A DNA stretch of 64,000 nucleotides from Flavobacterium hydrocarbonoxydans (GCF_009789235.1 NZ_WSTB01000006.1:248001-312000); one strand, 5' to 3'. Shown: positions 8,978-18,763, numbered from the stretch's first letter. Notes: generated by a model from the sequence alone, not told the origin. Translations and numbers: made by a program.

Positions 8978-10306
8978 CAAGTGATGTACCGCTTGCTTAA
9001 ACTGCTTCCCTCTGTCTTCGTAGTTTTCGAATAAATCGAAACTTGCACAGGCTGGAGACAATAAAACCGCATCGCCTTTTTCTGTTAAACGTTGTGCTGT
9101 TTTCACAGCATCGGTCATATTGTTTACTTCAACCATAATATCTACTACATCACCAAAAGCATTGATGATTTTATGATTATCAACTCCAAGGCAAATAATG
9201 GCTTTTACTTTTTCGCGAACCAATGACATCAATTCGTTATAATCATTTCCTTTGTCAACTCCACCAACAATCCAGACTGTTGGCACATTCATACTATCCA
9301 AAGCAAAGAAAGTAGCATTTACGTTCGTAGCTTTTGAATCATTAATGTATTGTACATTCTGAATTTTTAGAACTTTTTCTAAACGGTGTTCAACACCTTG
9401 AAAATTAGATAAACTTTCGCGAATTGTTGCATTTCTAATTTGCATCAATTTTGCTACAGAGCTTGCTGCCATTGCGTTTTTCATATTATGTTTTCCTTCT
9501 AACGCAATGTATTCTGTTTCCATTGTAAACTCTTCTTGGTTAATCTTTATTTCCATTTTGTTGTTTTTTATAGAAGCTCCTTCACTGAATTCTTTCGACA
9601 ATGAAAAAGGAATTAATTTAGCTTTTGTTTTGTTACTCTTTAACCATTCACCAATTGCCTCATCATCTGCATCGTAAATCAAATAATCACTTTCGGTCTG
9701 GTTCATCGTAATTCTAAATTTAGAATTGATGTAATTTTGATATTTATATTCGTATCGGTCTAAATGATCCGGACTAATATTGGTTATAATGGCAATATCC
9801 GGCCTGTAATCTATAATTCCGTCAAGCTGAAAACTACTTAGTTCCAGAACATACGCATCGTATTTATTTTCGGCTACCTGCCAGGCAAAACTTTTTCCGA
9901 TGTTTCCTCCTAATGCTACATTCAAACCAGCTGATTTTAGCAAATGATGTGTAAGCATCGTGGTGGTCGTTTTACCATTACTACCCGTAATTCCGATGGT
10001 CAGAGCTTCGGTAAAAGGTTTCGCAAATTCTATTTCCGAAATCACTTTTATTCCGGCAGCCACTAGTTTTTTTACTATAGGCGATTTCTCTGGAATTCCT
10101 GGACTTTTCATGACCACATCGGCATTCAAAATCAGGTCTTCGGTATGTTTTTCCTCTTCCCAGGCAATTCCGTTAATTATAAGAACTTCTTTGTAACTCT
10201 CTTTTATCTTTCCAAAATCCGATACAAAAACCTCGAATCCTTTTTTCTTCCCCAGGATAGCAGTACCTACACCACTTTCTCCTCCACCTAAAACTACTAG
10301 TCTCAT
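8975..10306 (-). CDS. murD: UDP-MurNAc-L-alanine--D-glutamate ligase MurD
   Basis: MurD adds D-glutamate to UDP-MurNAc-L-Ala in the cytoplasm. The 443-residue protein has the N-terminal LVVLGGGESGVGTAIL, the ligase P-loop GSNGKTTTT at 108-116, NISPDHLDRY in the central domain, YINDSKATNVNAT at the C-terminal domain boundary and LLSPACASFDLF near the end, all characteristic of MurD. Its start abuts the mraY stop (10306/10307). The stop codon lies inside a repeat arm that continues to the ftsW start. Confidence 0.98.
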   Translation of the reverse strand: MRLVVLGGGESGVGTAILGKKKGFEVFVSDFGKIKESYKEVLIINGIAWEEEKHTEDLILNADVVMKSPGIPEKSPIVKKLVAAGIKVISEIEFAKPFTEALTIGITGSNGKTTTTMLTHHLLKSAGLNVALGGNIGKSFAWQVAENKYDAYVLELSSFQLDGIIDYRPDIAIITNISPDHLDRYEYKYQNYINSKFRITMNQTESDYLIYDADDEAIGEWLKSNKTKAKLIPFSLSKEFSEGASIKNNKMEIKINQEEFTMETEYIALEGKHNMKNAMAASSVAKLMQIRNATIRESLSNFQGVEHRLEKVLKIQNVQYINDSKATNVNATFFALDSMNVPTVWIVGGVDKGNDYNELMSLVREKVKAIICLGVDNHKIINAFGDVVDIMVEVNNMTDAVKTAQRLTEKGDAVLLSPACASFDLFENYEDRGKQFKQAVHHL

Positions 10307-11536
10307 CTATCGTAGTTTTAAAGTAACGATTGACAATATGGCTAACATGATGGCAACAATCCAGAAACGTGTTACAATTTTACTTTCATGATACCCTTTC
10401 TTCTGATAGTGATGATGCAAAGGCGACATCAGAAAAATTCTTCGGCCTTCTCCGAAACGTTTTTTAGTGAATTTAAAGTACGCTACCTGCAATACCACTG
10501 AGAAATTTTCGACCAAAAAGATTCCACACAATAACGGAATCAATAACTCTTTTCGAACGGCTATTGCCAAAACTGCAATGATTCCACCAATGGTTAAACT
10601 TCCTGTATCTCCCATAAAAACAGATGCGGGATATGAATTATACCAAAGAAATCCAATCAATGAACCTACAAAAGCAGATATAAAAACCGTCATTTCTCCC
10701 GAATTGGGGATGTACATGATATTTAAGTAATTCGAGAAAATAATATTTCCAGAAACAAACGTAAATATTCCGAGTGCGAGGACTGAAATTGCTGACGTTC
10801 CAGCTGCGAGACCATCAATCCCATCAGTAAGATTGGCTCCGTTTGAAACCGCTGTGATGATAAAAATCACTACTGGAATAAAAATCAACCAGGCCCATTT
10901 TTCGTATCCTTCACCAGTGAAAGCTAAAATTTCAGCATAATCAAATTCGTTATTTTTCACAAAAGGAATTGTTGTTGCTGTTGATTTTTCTTCAACCGGA
11001 GCCGGTAAAACGACAGTAGTGTTCGCTGATTTGTAAATATCAGTTCTGCCAGTATCTGTTCTAACAGTTACCGCCGGATTAAAATAAAGTACTGCTCCAA
11101 CGATAATTCCTAAACCAACCTGACCAATAACTTTAAAAATTCCTTTAAGGCCTTGTTTATCTTTCTTGAATATTTTGATATAATCATCTACAAAACCAAT
11201 GGTTCCCATCCAAAGCGTGGTTACAATAAGCAATACGATATAAATATTATGCAAACGGGCAAATAACAAAACAGGCACAAGTGTTGCAAAAATGATAATC
11301 AGTCCACCCATAGTTGGAGTTCCTGCCTTTTCATTCTGACCTGCTAAACCAAGCTCACGAACAGTTTCCCCAACTTGTTGATTCCTCAAAAAGTTGATGA
11401 TTCTTTTTCCGTAAATCGTTGACAAAAGCAACGAAAGCATTAATGCTAAAGCTGATCTGAAAGTGATGTACTGAAAAACTCCTGTTCCTGGCACATCCAT
11501 TGTTTTGTCTAAATATTCAAATAAATAGTATAGCAT
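10307..11536 (-). CDS. mraY: Phospho-MurNAc-pentapeptide transferase MraY
   Basis: MraY makes lipid I by joining phospho-MurNAc-pentapeptide to undecaprenyl phosphate at the inner membrane. The 409-residue protein has about ten membrane segments, the [16 protein letters not shown] motif with the catalytic Asp pair, [10 protein letters not shown], and the cytoplasmic [12 protein letters not shown] triad loop. Between the DDYIK region and [10 protein letters not shown] is an extra hydrophilic insertion of about 50 residues (around [20 protein letters not shown]), making it longer than the E. coli enzyme (360). Such insertions occur in Bacteroidota MraY as I recall. Confidence 0.97.
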   Translation of the reverse strand: MLYYLFEYLDKTMDVPGTGVFQYITFRSALALMLSLLLSTIYGKRIINFLRNQQVGETVRELGLAGQNEKAGTPTMGGLIIIFATLVPVLLFARLHNIYIVLLIVTTLWMGTIGFVDDYIKIFKKDKQGLKGIFKVIGQVGLGIIVGAVLYFNPAVTVRTDTGRTDIYKSANTTVVLPAPVEEKSTATTIPFVKNNEFDYAEILAFTGEGYEKWAWLIFIPVVIFIITAVSNGANLTDGIDGLAAGTSAISVLALGIFTFVSGNIIFSNYLNIMYIPNSGEMTVFISAFVGSLIGFLWYNSYPASVFMGDTGSLTIGGIIAVLAIAVRKELLIPLLCGIFLVENFSVVLQVAYFKFTKKRFGEGRRIFLMSPLHHHYQKKGYHESKIVTRFWIVAIMLAILSIVTLKLR

Positions 11537-11639
11537 ATCTTTTTATTTTAAATTCCAATTTTGAATTTAAATTCCAATCTTTTAAATTCCAAATTCCAGC
11601 TTTCTAACTGGATTTTTGGAATTTGGAATTTTCATTTTT
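11537..11639. repeat. AAATTCCAA-type intergenic repeat between mraY and murE
   Basis: This 103-bp gap is built almost wholly of AAATTCCA and TGGAATTT units. They include an inverted pair, AAATTCCAAATTCCAG facing a TTGGAATTTGGAATTT arm around a short CTTTCTAA loop. The same unit recurs at 18613-18660 and in the 18764-18808 hairpin. It interrupts the dcw transcript without a T-tract on the minus strand, so it reads as repeat rather than terminator. Confidence 0.6.
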
Positions 11640-13103
11640 TTATTTTCCGAGTTGTTCTAAAATTTCCTTTACTGTCTCCATATCATCAAAATGATGACGT
11701 ACTCCATTTACTTCCTGATACGTTTCATGTCCTTTTCCGGCAATCAAAATAATATCGTTAGGCTGAGCCAATTGACATGCTGTTTTTATAGCCTGCTTTC
11801 TATCGGTTATGCGTAACATTTTTTTGTAATTCTGTGGTTCTACACCAACTTCCATTTCATCCAGAATTGTTTCCGGATTTTCGTTTCTGGGATTATCAGA
11901 TGTCAAAATTGCTTTATCACTTAAATCTGTAGCAATTTTTGCCATAATTGGTCTTTTGGTCGTATCTCTGTTTCCTCCACAACCCACAACTGTAATCAAT
12001 TGTTCATTATTGGTTCTTACATCTTCGATTGTTTTTAAAACATTCTCCAAAGCATCTGGCGTATGTGCATAATCCACAATAGCAGTGATATTACTTTCTG
12101 AAACCACATACTGAAAACGCCCCGAAACACTTTCTAAATCAGACAGTAAGCGTAACGCTTCCAGACTTTCCATCCCTAATTCTATTGCCGTTCCGTAGAT
12201 GGCTAAAACATTGTAAGCATTAAAAGTTCCGATAAGTTTTACCCAAATTTCATTGTCGTTTACTTTTAATAATAAACCAGACATTTGGCTTTCTAAAATA
12301 ATCGCTTTAAAATCAGCGTAAGTTTTTAACGCATACGTACGTTTTCTCGCTACGGTATTTTGCATCATTACCGCACCATTTTTATCGTCGATATTCGACA
12401 ATGCGAAAGCTGTTTTAGGCAAAGAATCAAAAAATGATTTTTTGACATCTCTGTATTCTGCAAAAGTGGGATGATAATCTAAATGATCGTGCGAAAGATT
12501 GGTGAAAATTCCTCCCACGAAATGCAAAGCTTCTGTTCTTTTTTGATGAATTCCGTGCGAACTCACTTCCATAAAACAATGTGTCACGCCAGCTTCGATC
12601 ATTTCATTCAAATAATGATTGATTGTAATAGAATCTGGTGTTGTGTGCGTTGCTTTGTACTCCGTTTTATCTACCATGATTTTAACCGTAGATAATAAAC
12701 CAACTTTAAAACCTGCATTTTCAAACAATTGAAACAATAAAGATGCAATTGTAGTTTTACCATTTGTTCCGGTTACACCCACTAATTTTAATTTTTCAGA
12801 AGGGTTTCCAAAATAATTAGCCGCCATAAAAGCCAATGCCGAATTGGTATCTTTTACTTGTATATAGGTAATTCCTTTTTCCAGAATTTCCGGCAAAGTA
12901 TCACAGATAATTGCAATAGCGCCTAACTGAATTGCTTTTGAAATATAATCGTGTCCGTCCGAAAGTGATCCGCGAATAGCCACAAAAACGTCATTGGTTT
13001 CAATTTTTCTAGAATCAAAATCAATTTTATGAATAGCAATTTCCGTTGAACCCGTTACAGATTCAATAGCTACTTTGTATAATATGTCTTTTAGTACTTT
13101 CAC
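11640..13103 (-). CDS. murE: UDP-MurNAc-tripeptide synthetase MurE, meso-DAP type
   Basis: MurE adds the third residue of the stem peptide. The 487-residue protein has the N-terminal domain with IDFDSRKIETNDVFVAI, the ligase P-loop GTNGKTT at 112-118, a central CFMEVSSHGIHQKR and VDYAHTPDALEN. The C-terminal domain carries LTSDNPRNENPE; the DNPR motif marks meso-diaminopimelate specificity. The start overlaps the ftsI stop by 4 bp (ATGA type), implying coupling. It is separated from mraY by a repeat-filled gap. Confidence 0.98.
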   Translation of the reverse strand: MKVLKDILYKVAIESVTGSTEIAIHKIDFDSRKIETNDVFVAIRGSLSDGHDYISKAIQLGAIAIICDTLPEILEKGITYIQVKDTNSALAFMAANYFGNPSEKLKLVGVTGTNGKTTIASLLFQLFENAGFKVGLLSTVKIMVDKTEYKATHTTPDSITINHYLNEMIEAGVTHCFMEVSSHGIHQKRTEALHFVGGIFTNLSHDHLDYHPTFAEYRDVKKSFFDSLPKTAFALSNIDDKNGAVMMQNTVARKRTYALKTYADFKAIILESQMSGLLLKVNDNEIWVKLIGTFNAYNVLAIYGTAIELGMESLEALRLLSDLESVSGRFQYVVSESNITAIVDYAHTPDALENVLKTIEDVRTNNEQLITVVGCGGNRDTTKRPIMAKIATDLSDKAILTSDNPRNENPETILDEMEVGVEPQNYKKMLRITDRKQAIKTACQLAQPNDIILIAGKGHETYQEVNGVRHHFDDMETVKEILEQLGK

Positions 13104-15109
13104 GATAATTCTAATACTATAGTTGTGTTTTTTACAATATTTTGCCCTGGCTGGATCGATTGTTTTTTAACTTTTCCTGTTCCGATAATTTTTACTTTCA
13201 AATCAAGATTCTCTAATAAAGCAACAGCATCCATTCCTGGCATTCCTTTTAAATTCGGAATACCTTTGTGTTTTTTATTTACTAAAACTGTATAGTTATT
13301 ATAACTATTTTCCTGTTTTGGAATCTTATAATCCAACTGTTTTACTTTATTCGTTGAAGGAGCATCAGTAAATATTTTTTGCGCAATTCTCTTGAAAACA
13401 GGTCCGGCAACATCAGCTCCGTAATAATTATTTTTAGCTGTATTAGGTTTATGAACTACTACAATACAAGAATATTTAGGATGATCGGCTGGAAAATATC
13501 CCACGAAAGAAGAAGCATAATACAACGCCGACTTTCCTGCTTTTCCACCATAATTCATCTGAACTGTACCTGTTTTTCCTGCCATAGAAAAATCTTTCGA
13601 ATACAACTTTGATCCTGTTCCTTTTTTAACCACATTTTGCAAAACTGCTCTTACTTTTTTAAGCGTTTCCGGCGAACAAACTTTTGGATTTAAAACCTCT
13701 ACATCAAATTTCTTAATGGTTTTGTTCCATTCTTTAATTTCTGAAACAAACTGCGGTTTTACCATAACGCCATTATTCGCAACAGCATTATACAATGTTA
13801 AAGTCTGCATTGGTGTGACTGAAACCTCGTACCCCATTGCCATCCAAGGAAGCGAAATACCTGACCAGCCTTTTTCTCCAGGATATGGAATATAAGCTCT
13901 TCCTTCTCCTTTAAAATGCAATCCTAAAGTTTTATTCAATCCAAAACTTCTAATATGGTCAACAAATTTTTTCGGGTTGTTTTTGTAATTATCATAAACC
14001 GCCTGAACCATAACTGTATTTGATGAAAGTTCGAATCCTCTGGCTAATGAAATTTTGCCATAACCTCCTTGATGAGAGTCACGAACAGATCTTCCGTAAT
14101 ACTTCACCACACCCCCATGCGAATCATAAACCTTACTGGTATCTGCCACTTTATCTTCTAAAATTGCCATTAAATCAACTAACTTAAAAGTAGAACCAGG
14201 CTCGTGTGATTCTGCTATTGCATAATTTGTGGTTTCGTAGTATGAGCTATCTTTTGCTCTTCCTAAATTCGAGATGGCTTTAACATGTCCAGTAGCCGTT
14301 TCCATCACCACAACACAACCATGATCTGCCTGATAATCCTGTAATTGTTTCAACAAAGCATGATGCGCAATATCCTGTATAAAAACATCAATCGTAGAGA
14401 TAACATCATAACCATCTTGGGGATCTACTTCGTTTACATCACGAATGGGTTTCCATTGCCCTTTGGCTATTTTTTGCTTCAAAATTTTACCATCCTTACC
14501 ATTCAGGTAACTTTTAAAAGCCCATTCAATTCCTTTTCCTACTTCAACTCCTGTCGCCGGGTCAATACGATCATAACCGATGGTTCTTTCTGCAATTTTA
14601 CCTATCGGATGTTCTCTTACAGTTTCCTGCTCAATGATTATTCCTCCTTTAAAAGCTCCTTTGTTAAACAATGGAAAACTTTTAATCTTCATATAATCCG
14701 TATAACTCAACTTGCGGGCTATTAAATAATAACGATTATTATTAGCCCTTGCTTTTCTTAATTCGTTTTCGAAATAACTGCTTGACTTATCTAAAACAGT
14801 AGCCAATGAATCTGATAATGGTTTTACAAATTCTTCAAAAGTTTCTGTTTTTGGAGCTTTAGAATCAAATCGTATTTCGTAATTTGGAATTGATGTAGCC
14901 AAAAGACTTCCGTCTGCCGAATAAATATTTCCTTTATTAGCCGGAATTACAAAATTCCTTACTGTACGCTGTTTGGCTAATTTTCTGTAATGATCTCCTT
15001 CAACCCATTGAATATTGGTCAACTTAACGACAATAGCAATTGCCATCAAAAAGATGAAAACTGCTACGAGGTAAATTCTGTAGGATATATGTTTATCTTC
15101 TACTGCCAT
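13100..15109 (-). CDS. ftsI: Divisome transpeptidase FtsI (PBP3 type, one PASTA domain)
   Basis: The class B penicillin-binding protein cross-links septal peptidoglycan. It has a short N-terminus, one membrane anchor (about 12-29), a dimerisation domain, and the transpeptidase domain with catalytic Ser in STFK (S306, K309), the SSN triad (362-364) and KTG at 512-514. A C-terminal PASTA domain (about 610-669; VLVNKKHKGIPNLKGMPG onward) is present. PASTA is absent from E. coli FtsI but usual in Bacteroidota. The start overlaps the upstream FtsL-like gene by 10 bp. Confidence 0.97.
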   Translation of the reverse strand: MAVEDKHISYRIYLVAVFIFLMAIAIVVKLTNIQWVEGDHYRKLAKQRTVRNFVIPANKGNIYSADGSLLATSIPNYEIRFDSKAPKTETFEEFVKPLSDSLATVLDKSSSYFENELRKARANNNRYYLIARKLSYTDYMKIKSFPLFNKGAFKGGIIIEQETVREHPIGKIAERTIGYDRIDPATGVEVGKGIEWAFKSYLNGKDGKILKQKIAKGQWKPIRDVNEVDPQDGYDVISTIDVFIQDIAHHALLKQLQDYQADHGCVVVMETATGHVKAISNLGRAKDSSYYETTNYAIAESHEPGSTFKLVDLMAILEDKVADTSKVYDSHGGVVKYYGRSVRDSHQGGYGKISLARGFELSSNTVMVQAVYDNYKNNPKKFVDHIRSFGLNKTLGLHFKGEGRAYIPYPGEKGWSGISLPWMAMGYEVSVTPMQTLTLYNAVANNGVMVKPQFVSEIKEWNKTIKKFDVEVLNPKVCSPETLKKVRAVLQNVVKKGTGSKLYSKDFSMAGKTGTVQMNYGGKAGKSALYYASSFVGYFPADHPKYSCIVVVHKPNTAKNNYYGADVAGPVFKRIAQKIFTDAPSTNKVKQLDYKIPKQENSYNNYTVLVNKKHKGIPNLKGMPGMDAVALLENLDLKVKIIGTGKVKKQSIQPGQNIVKNTTIVLELS

Positions 15110-15447
15110 ATTCTTTTAAAGAAACTTTTTTCTTCTTCTTTTACAATTTCTATTTTTACCGGAGGAACTGAGGATGGATAAATTTCTTTTTTTGCCATTT
15201 CATTTGTCACATTCGACTCCAGCTTTAACTTCATCAATTCAGAACGTCTGTCAACAAATTCCGAACGTAATTCTTTTGTTTCGTTTGTCAGTTTTGCAAT
15301 TTCAAAAACCTTTTGTTCGTATCGTTGCGTATTCGCAATCATTATGATCGCAAGCAGGATAATAAAAACAATGAACCGCCAGTTTTTTACAGCGTCATCG
15401 TTGATCAAAAATCTTGCTTTTAATATGCCAAATACTCCACTCTTCAT
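15100..15447 (-). CDS. ftsL: FtsL-like divisome protein
   Basis: A 115-residue bitopic protein: basic cytoplasmic start, one membrane segment near 24-40 (RFIVFIILLAIIMIAN), then a heptad-like periplasmic coiled coil (QKVFEIAKLTNETKELRSEF) and a C-terminal basic tail ending FKRIW. This architecture and the position between rsmH and ftsI match FtsL, which with FtsB and FtsQ activates FtsWI. Sequence identity to E. coli FtsL is low, so the name rests on topology and synteny. It begins 5 bp after the rsmH stop and overlaps ftsI. Confidence 0.85.
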   Translation of the reverse strand: MKSGVFGILKARFLINDDAVKNWRFIVFIILLAIIMIANTQRYEQKVFEIAKLTNETKELRSEFVDRRSELMKLKLESNVTNEMAKKEIYPSSVPPVKIEIVKEEEKSFFKRIWQ

Positions 15448-15452
15448 TGTAT

Positions 15453-16361
15453 TTATATTTTTTCGGCAATTCTCAATTTTGCGCTTCTTGCTCTGTTGTT
15501 GATTTTTATTTCGGCATCATCCGGAACAATTAATTTCCCGATGGTTTTAAATGGAACTGAAAAATTTCCGAAAAAATCACGTTCCGGCTCCCCTTCGAAC
15601 ATTCCGTTTTTGATGAATCTTTTCACCAGCCTGTCTTCTAATGAATGGTACGAAATCACTGAAAACCTTCCGCCTGGATTTAAAATCTCCAAGGATTGTT
15701 CAATAAATTCTTTTAGAACATCCATTTCCTGATTTACCTCAATTCGAATTGCCTGATAGATTTGAGCCAATACTTTATTTCGAACTCTTTCTGGTAAATA
15801 TTTAGCCAAAACTTCTTTTAATTCATCTGTCGTTTTGATTGGATAGCGCTCTCTGCCTTCTATAATAGTTCTTGCAAGAGCCGGAGCGTTTTTCAATTCT
15901 CCATAATCATAAAAAACACGACGTAAATCCTGCTCATCATATTCATTCACAACACGATATGCATTCAAATCATTTTTCTGACTCATTCTCATATCCAGAT
16001 CTGCATCAAAACGAGTTGAAAATCCTCTTTCCGGAACATCAAACTGGTGTGATGAAACTCCTAAATCTGCCAAAATTCCGTCAACACTTTTCACCCCATG
16101 AAAACGCAAAAATCTTTTTATAAATCTAAAGTTCTCATTAATTAAGGTAAACCTATCATCTGGCAACGCATTGGCAAGCGCATCTTCGTCCTGATCAAAA
16201 GCAAATAATTTTCCGTTTGGCCCCAATCTTTTCAAAATTTCTTTTGAATGACCACCGCCACCAAACGTAACATCTACATAAATACCGTCCGGTTTAATAT
16301 TTAAACCATCAACGGTAGGATGAAGCAAAACCGGATTATGATATTCCATTGTCGTCGTCAT
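15453..16361 (-). CDS. rsmH: 16S rRNA (cytosine-1402-N4) methyltransferase RsmH (MraW)
   Basis: RsmH methylates N4 of C1402 in the decoding centre of 16S rRNA. The 302-residue protein starts YHNPVLLHPTVDGLNI, has the SAM-binding DVTFGGGGHSKEIL, GILADLGVSSHQFD, and a C-terminal ISYHSLEDRLVKRFI. Length is typical. The gene overlaps the mraZ end by 26 bp when started at the first ATG (16361) or 14 bp from the ATG at 16349; I keep the first. The pair mraZ-rsmH is the conserved head of dcw clusters. Confidence 0.97.
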   Translation of the reverse strand: MTTTMEYHNPVLLHPTVDGLNIKPDGIYVDVTFGGGGHSKEILKRLGPNGKLFAFDQDEDALANALPDDRFTLINENFRFIKRFLRFHGVKSVDGILADLGVSSHQFDVPERGFSTRFDADLDMRMSQKNDLNAYRVVNEYDEQDLRRVFYDYGELKNAPALARTIIEGRERYPIKTTDELKEVLAKYLPERVRNKVLAQIYQAIRIEVNQEMDVLKEFIEQSLEILNPGGRFSVISYHSLEDRLVKRFIKNGMFEGEPERDFFGNFSVPFKTIGKLIVPDDAEIKINNRARSAKLRIAEKI

Positions 16362-16809
16362 TAATATTTCCCATTACTTCTTCGGCCAGATCTGCAAAAT
16401 CCATATCTTCGCCGCTTATTGATTTTTCATATAAATCCTTATCCCAAATCTCTACAATATTAACCGCAGATGAAAAAACCACATCTTTCGAGATACCAGA
16501 AAACCCAACCAAATCCTTTGGAACTAATAATCTTCCCAAAGCATCAATTTCTACCACTTTTACACCAGCGGTAAATCTTCGGATAAAATCATTGTTCTTT
16601 TTTACAAAACGATTCAGTTTATTGATTTTTTGCATCATCAGGTTCCATTCGTCCATTGGATACAATTCTAAACACTGTTGAAATACGGAGCGCTTCAAGA
16701 CAAATCCGTCCTGAAGAGAAGAAGCCAGTTGCTTTTTTAAAGGAGCCGGCATCATTAGCCTTCCTTTAGCATCGACTTTACACTCATATGTTCCTACAAT
16801 TGTGTTCAA
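16336..16809 (-). CDS. mraZ: Transcriptional regulator MraZ
   Basis: MraZ is a double SpoVT-AbrB-fold protein that forms rings, binds direct repeats ahead of its own gene and represses the dcw operon in characterised bacteria. The 157-residue product has two copies of the fold: GTYECKVDAKGRLMMPAPLK near 6-25 and VVEIDALGRLLVPKDLVG near 85-102; the DAKGR and DALGR motifs are diagnostic. The C-terminal tail is acidic (GEDMDFADLAEE). It is the first gene of the cluster. A set of AAAGTGGT-type repeats sits upstream (16852-16902), which suggests autoregulation here too. Confidence 0.97.
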   Translation of the reverse strand: MNTIVGTYECKVDAKGRLMMPAPLKKQLASSLQDGFVLKRSVFQQCLELYPMDEWNLMMQKINKLNRFVKKNNDFIRRFTAGVKVVEIDALGRLLVPKDLVGFSGISKDVVFSSAVNIVEIWDKDLYEKSISGEDMDFADLAEEVMGNINDDDNGIS

Positions 16810-16834
16810 GAAATTGTATTAAAATGTTATAGAG

Positions 16835-16902
16835 CAAAAATATAAAAAATTTTACCACATTTTACCACTATCTACCACTTTGTTAATAAGTTTAACCACT
16901 TT
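16835..16902 (-). promoter_or_regulatory. dcw promoter with MraZ-type direct-repeat operator
   Basis: On the minus strand a -7 element TATTTTTG (16835-16842) matches the Bacteroidota TAnnTTTG consensus and predicts a start about 20 nt before the mraZ ATG. Immediately upstream are three contiguous decamers, AATGTGGTAA (16852-16861), ATAGTGGTAA (16862-16871) and AAAGTGGTAG (16872-16881), plus AAAGTGGTTA (16893-16902). The 10-bp period puts the GTGG cores on one DNA face over the -33 region, where no TTG is seen. Known MraZ operators in E. coli and Mycoplasma are likewise repeats of a TGGG or AAAGTG core at about 10 bp. Confidence 0.75.
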
Positions 16903-17150
16903 CTACCCTAAAACCCTAATTTTTGGACAATCAGAACGTTAGCTAATTAATAGTTTATATTATCAATTGCTTAAATAATCGAAAAAAGCACGCTAAATTC
17001 TCTTAAAAAATTGTCTTAAATATGCTATTTTAACATTAAACAAGAGCATTTTAAAACAAAAAAACAACTGATTTTTAAGCAATTAATACGCCCAAAAAAA
17101 TTATGTCGTTAAAAAAGGTTTTCAAAAATTCATTTTTATGTATTAAACCC

Positions 17151-17158
17151 TATATTTG
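17151..17158 (+). promoter_or_regulatory. -7 promoter element for the alpha/beta hydrolase gene
   Basis: TATATTTG matches TAnnTTTG and lies 28 bp before the ATG at 17186. No clear TTG is visible at the expected -33 distance. The rest of the 376-bp gap from 16810 holds the mraZ promoter and operator and AT-rich sequence with no further gene. Confidence 0.55.
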
Positions 17159-17185
17159 TCGAAATTGAAATTGGCATAAAATTAA

Positions 17186-17950
17186 ATGGACAAACACTAC
17201 AAGAAAGAAGGTAAATACAGCTATTATGAAGCTGGAGAGGGAACTCCTATCGTTATTTTACATGGCCTAATGGGAGGCTTAAGTAATTTTGATGCTGTTG
17301 CCGAATATTTTCCAACGAAAGGATACAAAGTTGTTATTCCTGATTTACCAATTTACACCCAAAGCATCTTAAAAACCAACGTAAAAAGCTTTGCCAAATA
17401 CGTAAAAGACTTTATTACTTATAAAGGTTTTGACAAAGTAATTCTACTAGGAAACTCATTAGGCGGACATATTGCGCTTTACCACACTAAATTATATCCA
17501 GAAAAAGTAGCCGGACTTGTAATAACAGGAAGTTCAGGACTTTACGAAAACGCAATGGGAGACAGTTATCCTAAAAGAGGTGATTATGAATACATTAAAA
17601 AGAAAGCTGAAGATGTATTTTATGACCCAAAAGTTGCAACTCCTGAACTAATAGACGAGGTATATGCAACGGTAAACGATCGTATAAAATTAATCAAAAC
17701 ACTTACTATCGCTAAAAGTGCTATTCGTCATAATATGGCTAAAGATTTGCCTAAAATGACCGTAGAAACTTGTATCATTTGGGGTAAAAACGATGCCGTT
17801 ACACCTCCAAATGTAGCTGATGAATTCAATAAATTATTGCCTAATTCAACCTTATATTGGATAGACAAATGTGGTCACGCCGCTATGATGGAGCATCCTG
17901 AAGAATTTAATAAAATTCTTGAACAATGGCTTGTAAATAAAAAACTATAG
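17186..17950 (+). CDS. Alpha/beta-fold hydrolase
   Basis: The 254-residue protein has the oxyanion-region motif VILHGLMGG (23-31), the nucleophile elbow GNSLGG with Ser91, a probable acid in IIWGKNDAVTPP, and the catalytic His in DKCGHAAMMEHPEE near the end. No signal peptide is present, so it is cytoplasmic. The family covers esterases, C-C bond hydrolases and others; the substrate cannot be told from sequence. It is 41 bp upstream of engB on the same strand, so the two may be co-transcribed, and divergent from the dcw cluster. Confidence 0.92.
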   Translation: MDKHYKKEGKYSYYEAGEGTPIVILHGLMGGLSNFDAVAEYFPTKGYKVVIPDLPIYTQSILKTNVKSFAKYVKDFITYKGFDKVILLGNSLGGHIALYHTKLYPEKVAGLVITGSSGLYENAMGDSYPKRGDYEYIKKKAEDVFYDPKVATPELIDEVYATVNDRIKLIKTLTIAKSAIRHNMAKDLPKMTVETCIIWGKNDAVTPPNVADEFNKLLPNSTLYWIDKCGHAAMMEHPEEFNKILEQWLVNKKL

Positions 17951-17991
17951 CGCTTTCTTAAGATTTAAAAGAGGTTTTAAAACCAAAAAAC

Positions 17992-18612
17992 ATGAAAATT
18001 AATACCGCCGAATTCATTATCAGTAATTCTGATGTATCAAAATGCCCAAAGGATTTTTTACCGGAATATGCTTTTATAGGAAGATCAAATGTGGGGAAGT
18101 CATCATTAATCAATATGATAACCAATCACAAAAGTCTGGCTAAGACATCCGGGCGTCCTGGAAAAACGCAACTAATCAATCACTTTAAAATAAATAATAA
18201 TTGGTTTTTGGTCGATTTGCCTGGTTATGGTTATGCTAAAGTTTCTAAAAAAACAAAATCGGTTTTCCAGCAATTTATTACGGATTATTTTGAAACCAGA
18301 GAACAGCTTGTTTGTGCTTTTGTTTTAATCGATATTCGTCACGAAGCTCAAAACATCGATATTGAATTTATGTCGTATATGGGCGAAAGCGAAATTCCGT
18401 TTTGTATCATTTTTACTAAAGCAGATAAAATTAGTAAAACTAAAATTGACTCACATATTGCAGCTTACAAAAAACAAATGTTTGCCAATAACTGGGAAGA
18501 AATGCCTCAATACTTTGTTACTTCATCAACAGAAGGAACAGGAAAAGACGAACTTTTAGCTTATATAGACGAAGTAAATCAGGAGGTTTTTAAAAACAAC
18601 AGCGAATTTTAA
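17992..18612 (+). CDS. engB: Ribosome biogenesis GTPase EngB/YihA/YsxC
   Basis: EngB is a TrmE-Era-like GTPase needed for maturation of the 50S ribosomal subunit. The 206-residue protein has G1 GRSNVGKSS (30-38), a switch region with KTSGRPGKTQLINHF, G3 DLPGYGYAKVS, G4 FTKADKIS and a G5-like TSSTEGTGKDEL. Length is typical. It follows the alpha/beta hydrolase, and its 3' end enters a repeat-rich gap shared convergently with gldC. Confidence 0.96.
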   Translation: MKINTAEFIISNSDVSKCPKDFLPEYAFIGRSNVGKSSLINMITNHKSLAKTSGRPGKTQLINHFKINNNWFLVDLPGYGYAKVSKKTKSVFQQFITDYFETREQLVCAFVLIDIRHEAQNIDIEFMSYMGESEIPFCIIFTKADKISKTKIDSHIAAYKKQMFANNWEEMPQYFVTSSTEGTGKDELLAYIDEVNQEVFKNNSEF

Positions 18613-18758
18613 AAAATAAATTCCAAAAATTTAAATTGCTTCGCCTGTTCGCTATCGCTCGGGTCCAAATTCCAATATCACAATCTTGTCATTCTGGAAA
18701 AATCTCAGCGATTTGTTTATTAGTAGCCGTTAGAGATTCCTCCGGAATGACAAGATTG
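18613..18758. repeat. Dispersed inverted repeat (TTGTCATTC family) between engB and gldC
   Basis: CAATCTTGTCATTCTG (18681-18696) and CGGAATGACAAGATTG (18743-18758) pair over 15 of 16 positions around a 46-bp spacer. An AAATTCCAA-type repeat precedes it. The related element at 47068-47201 has the same TTGTCATT and AATGACAA ends. The 62-codon frame across it is not a gene. Confidence 0.65.
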
Positions 18759-18763
18759 AGCAA

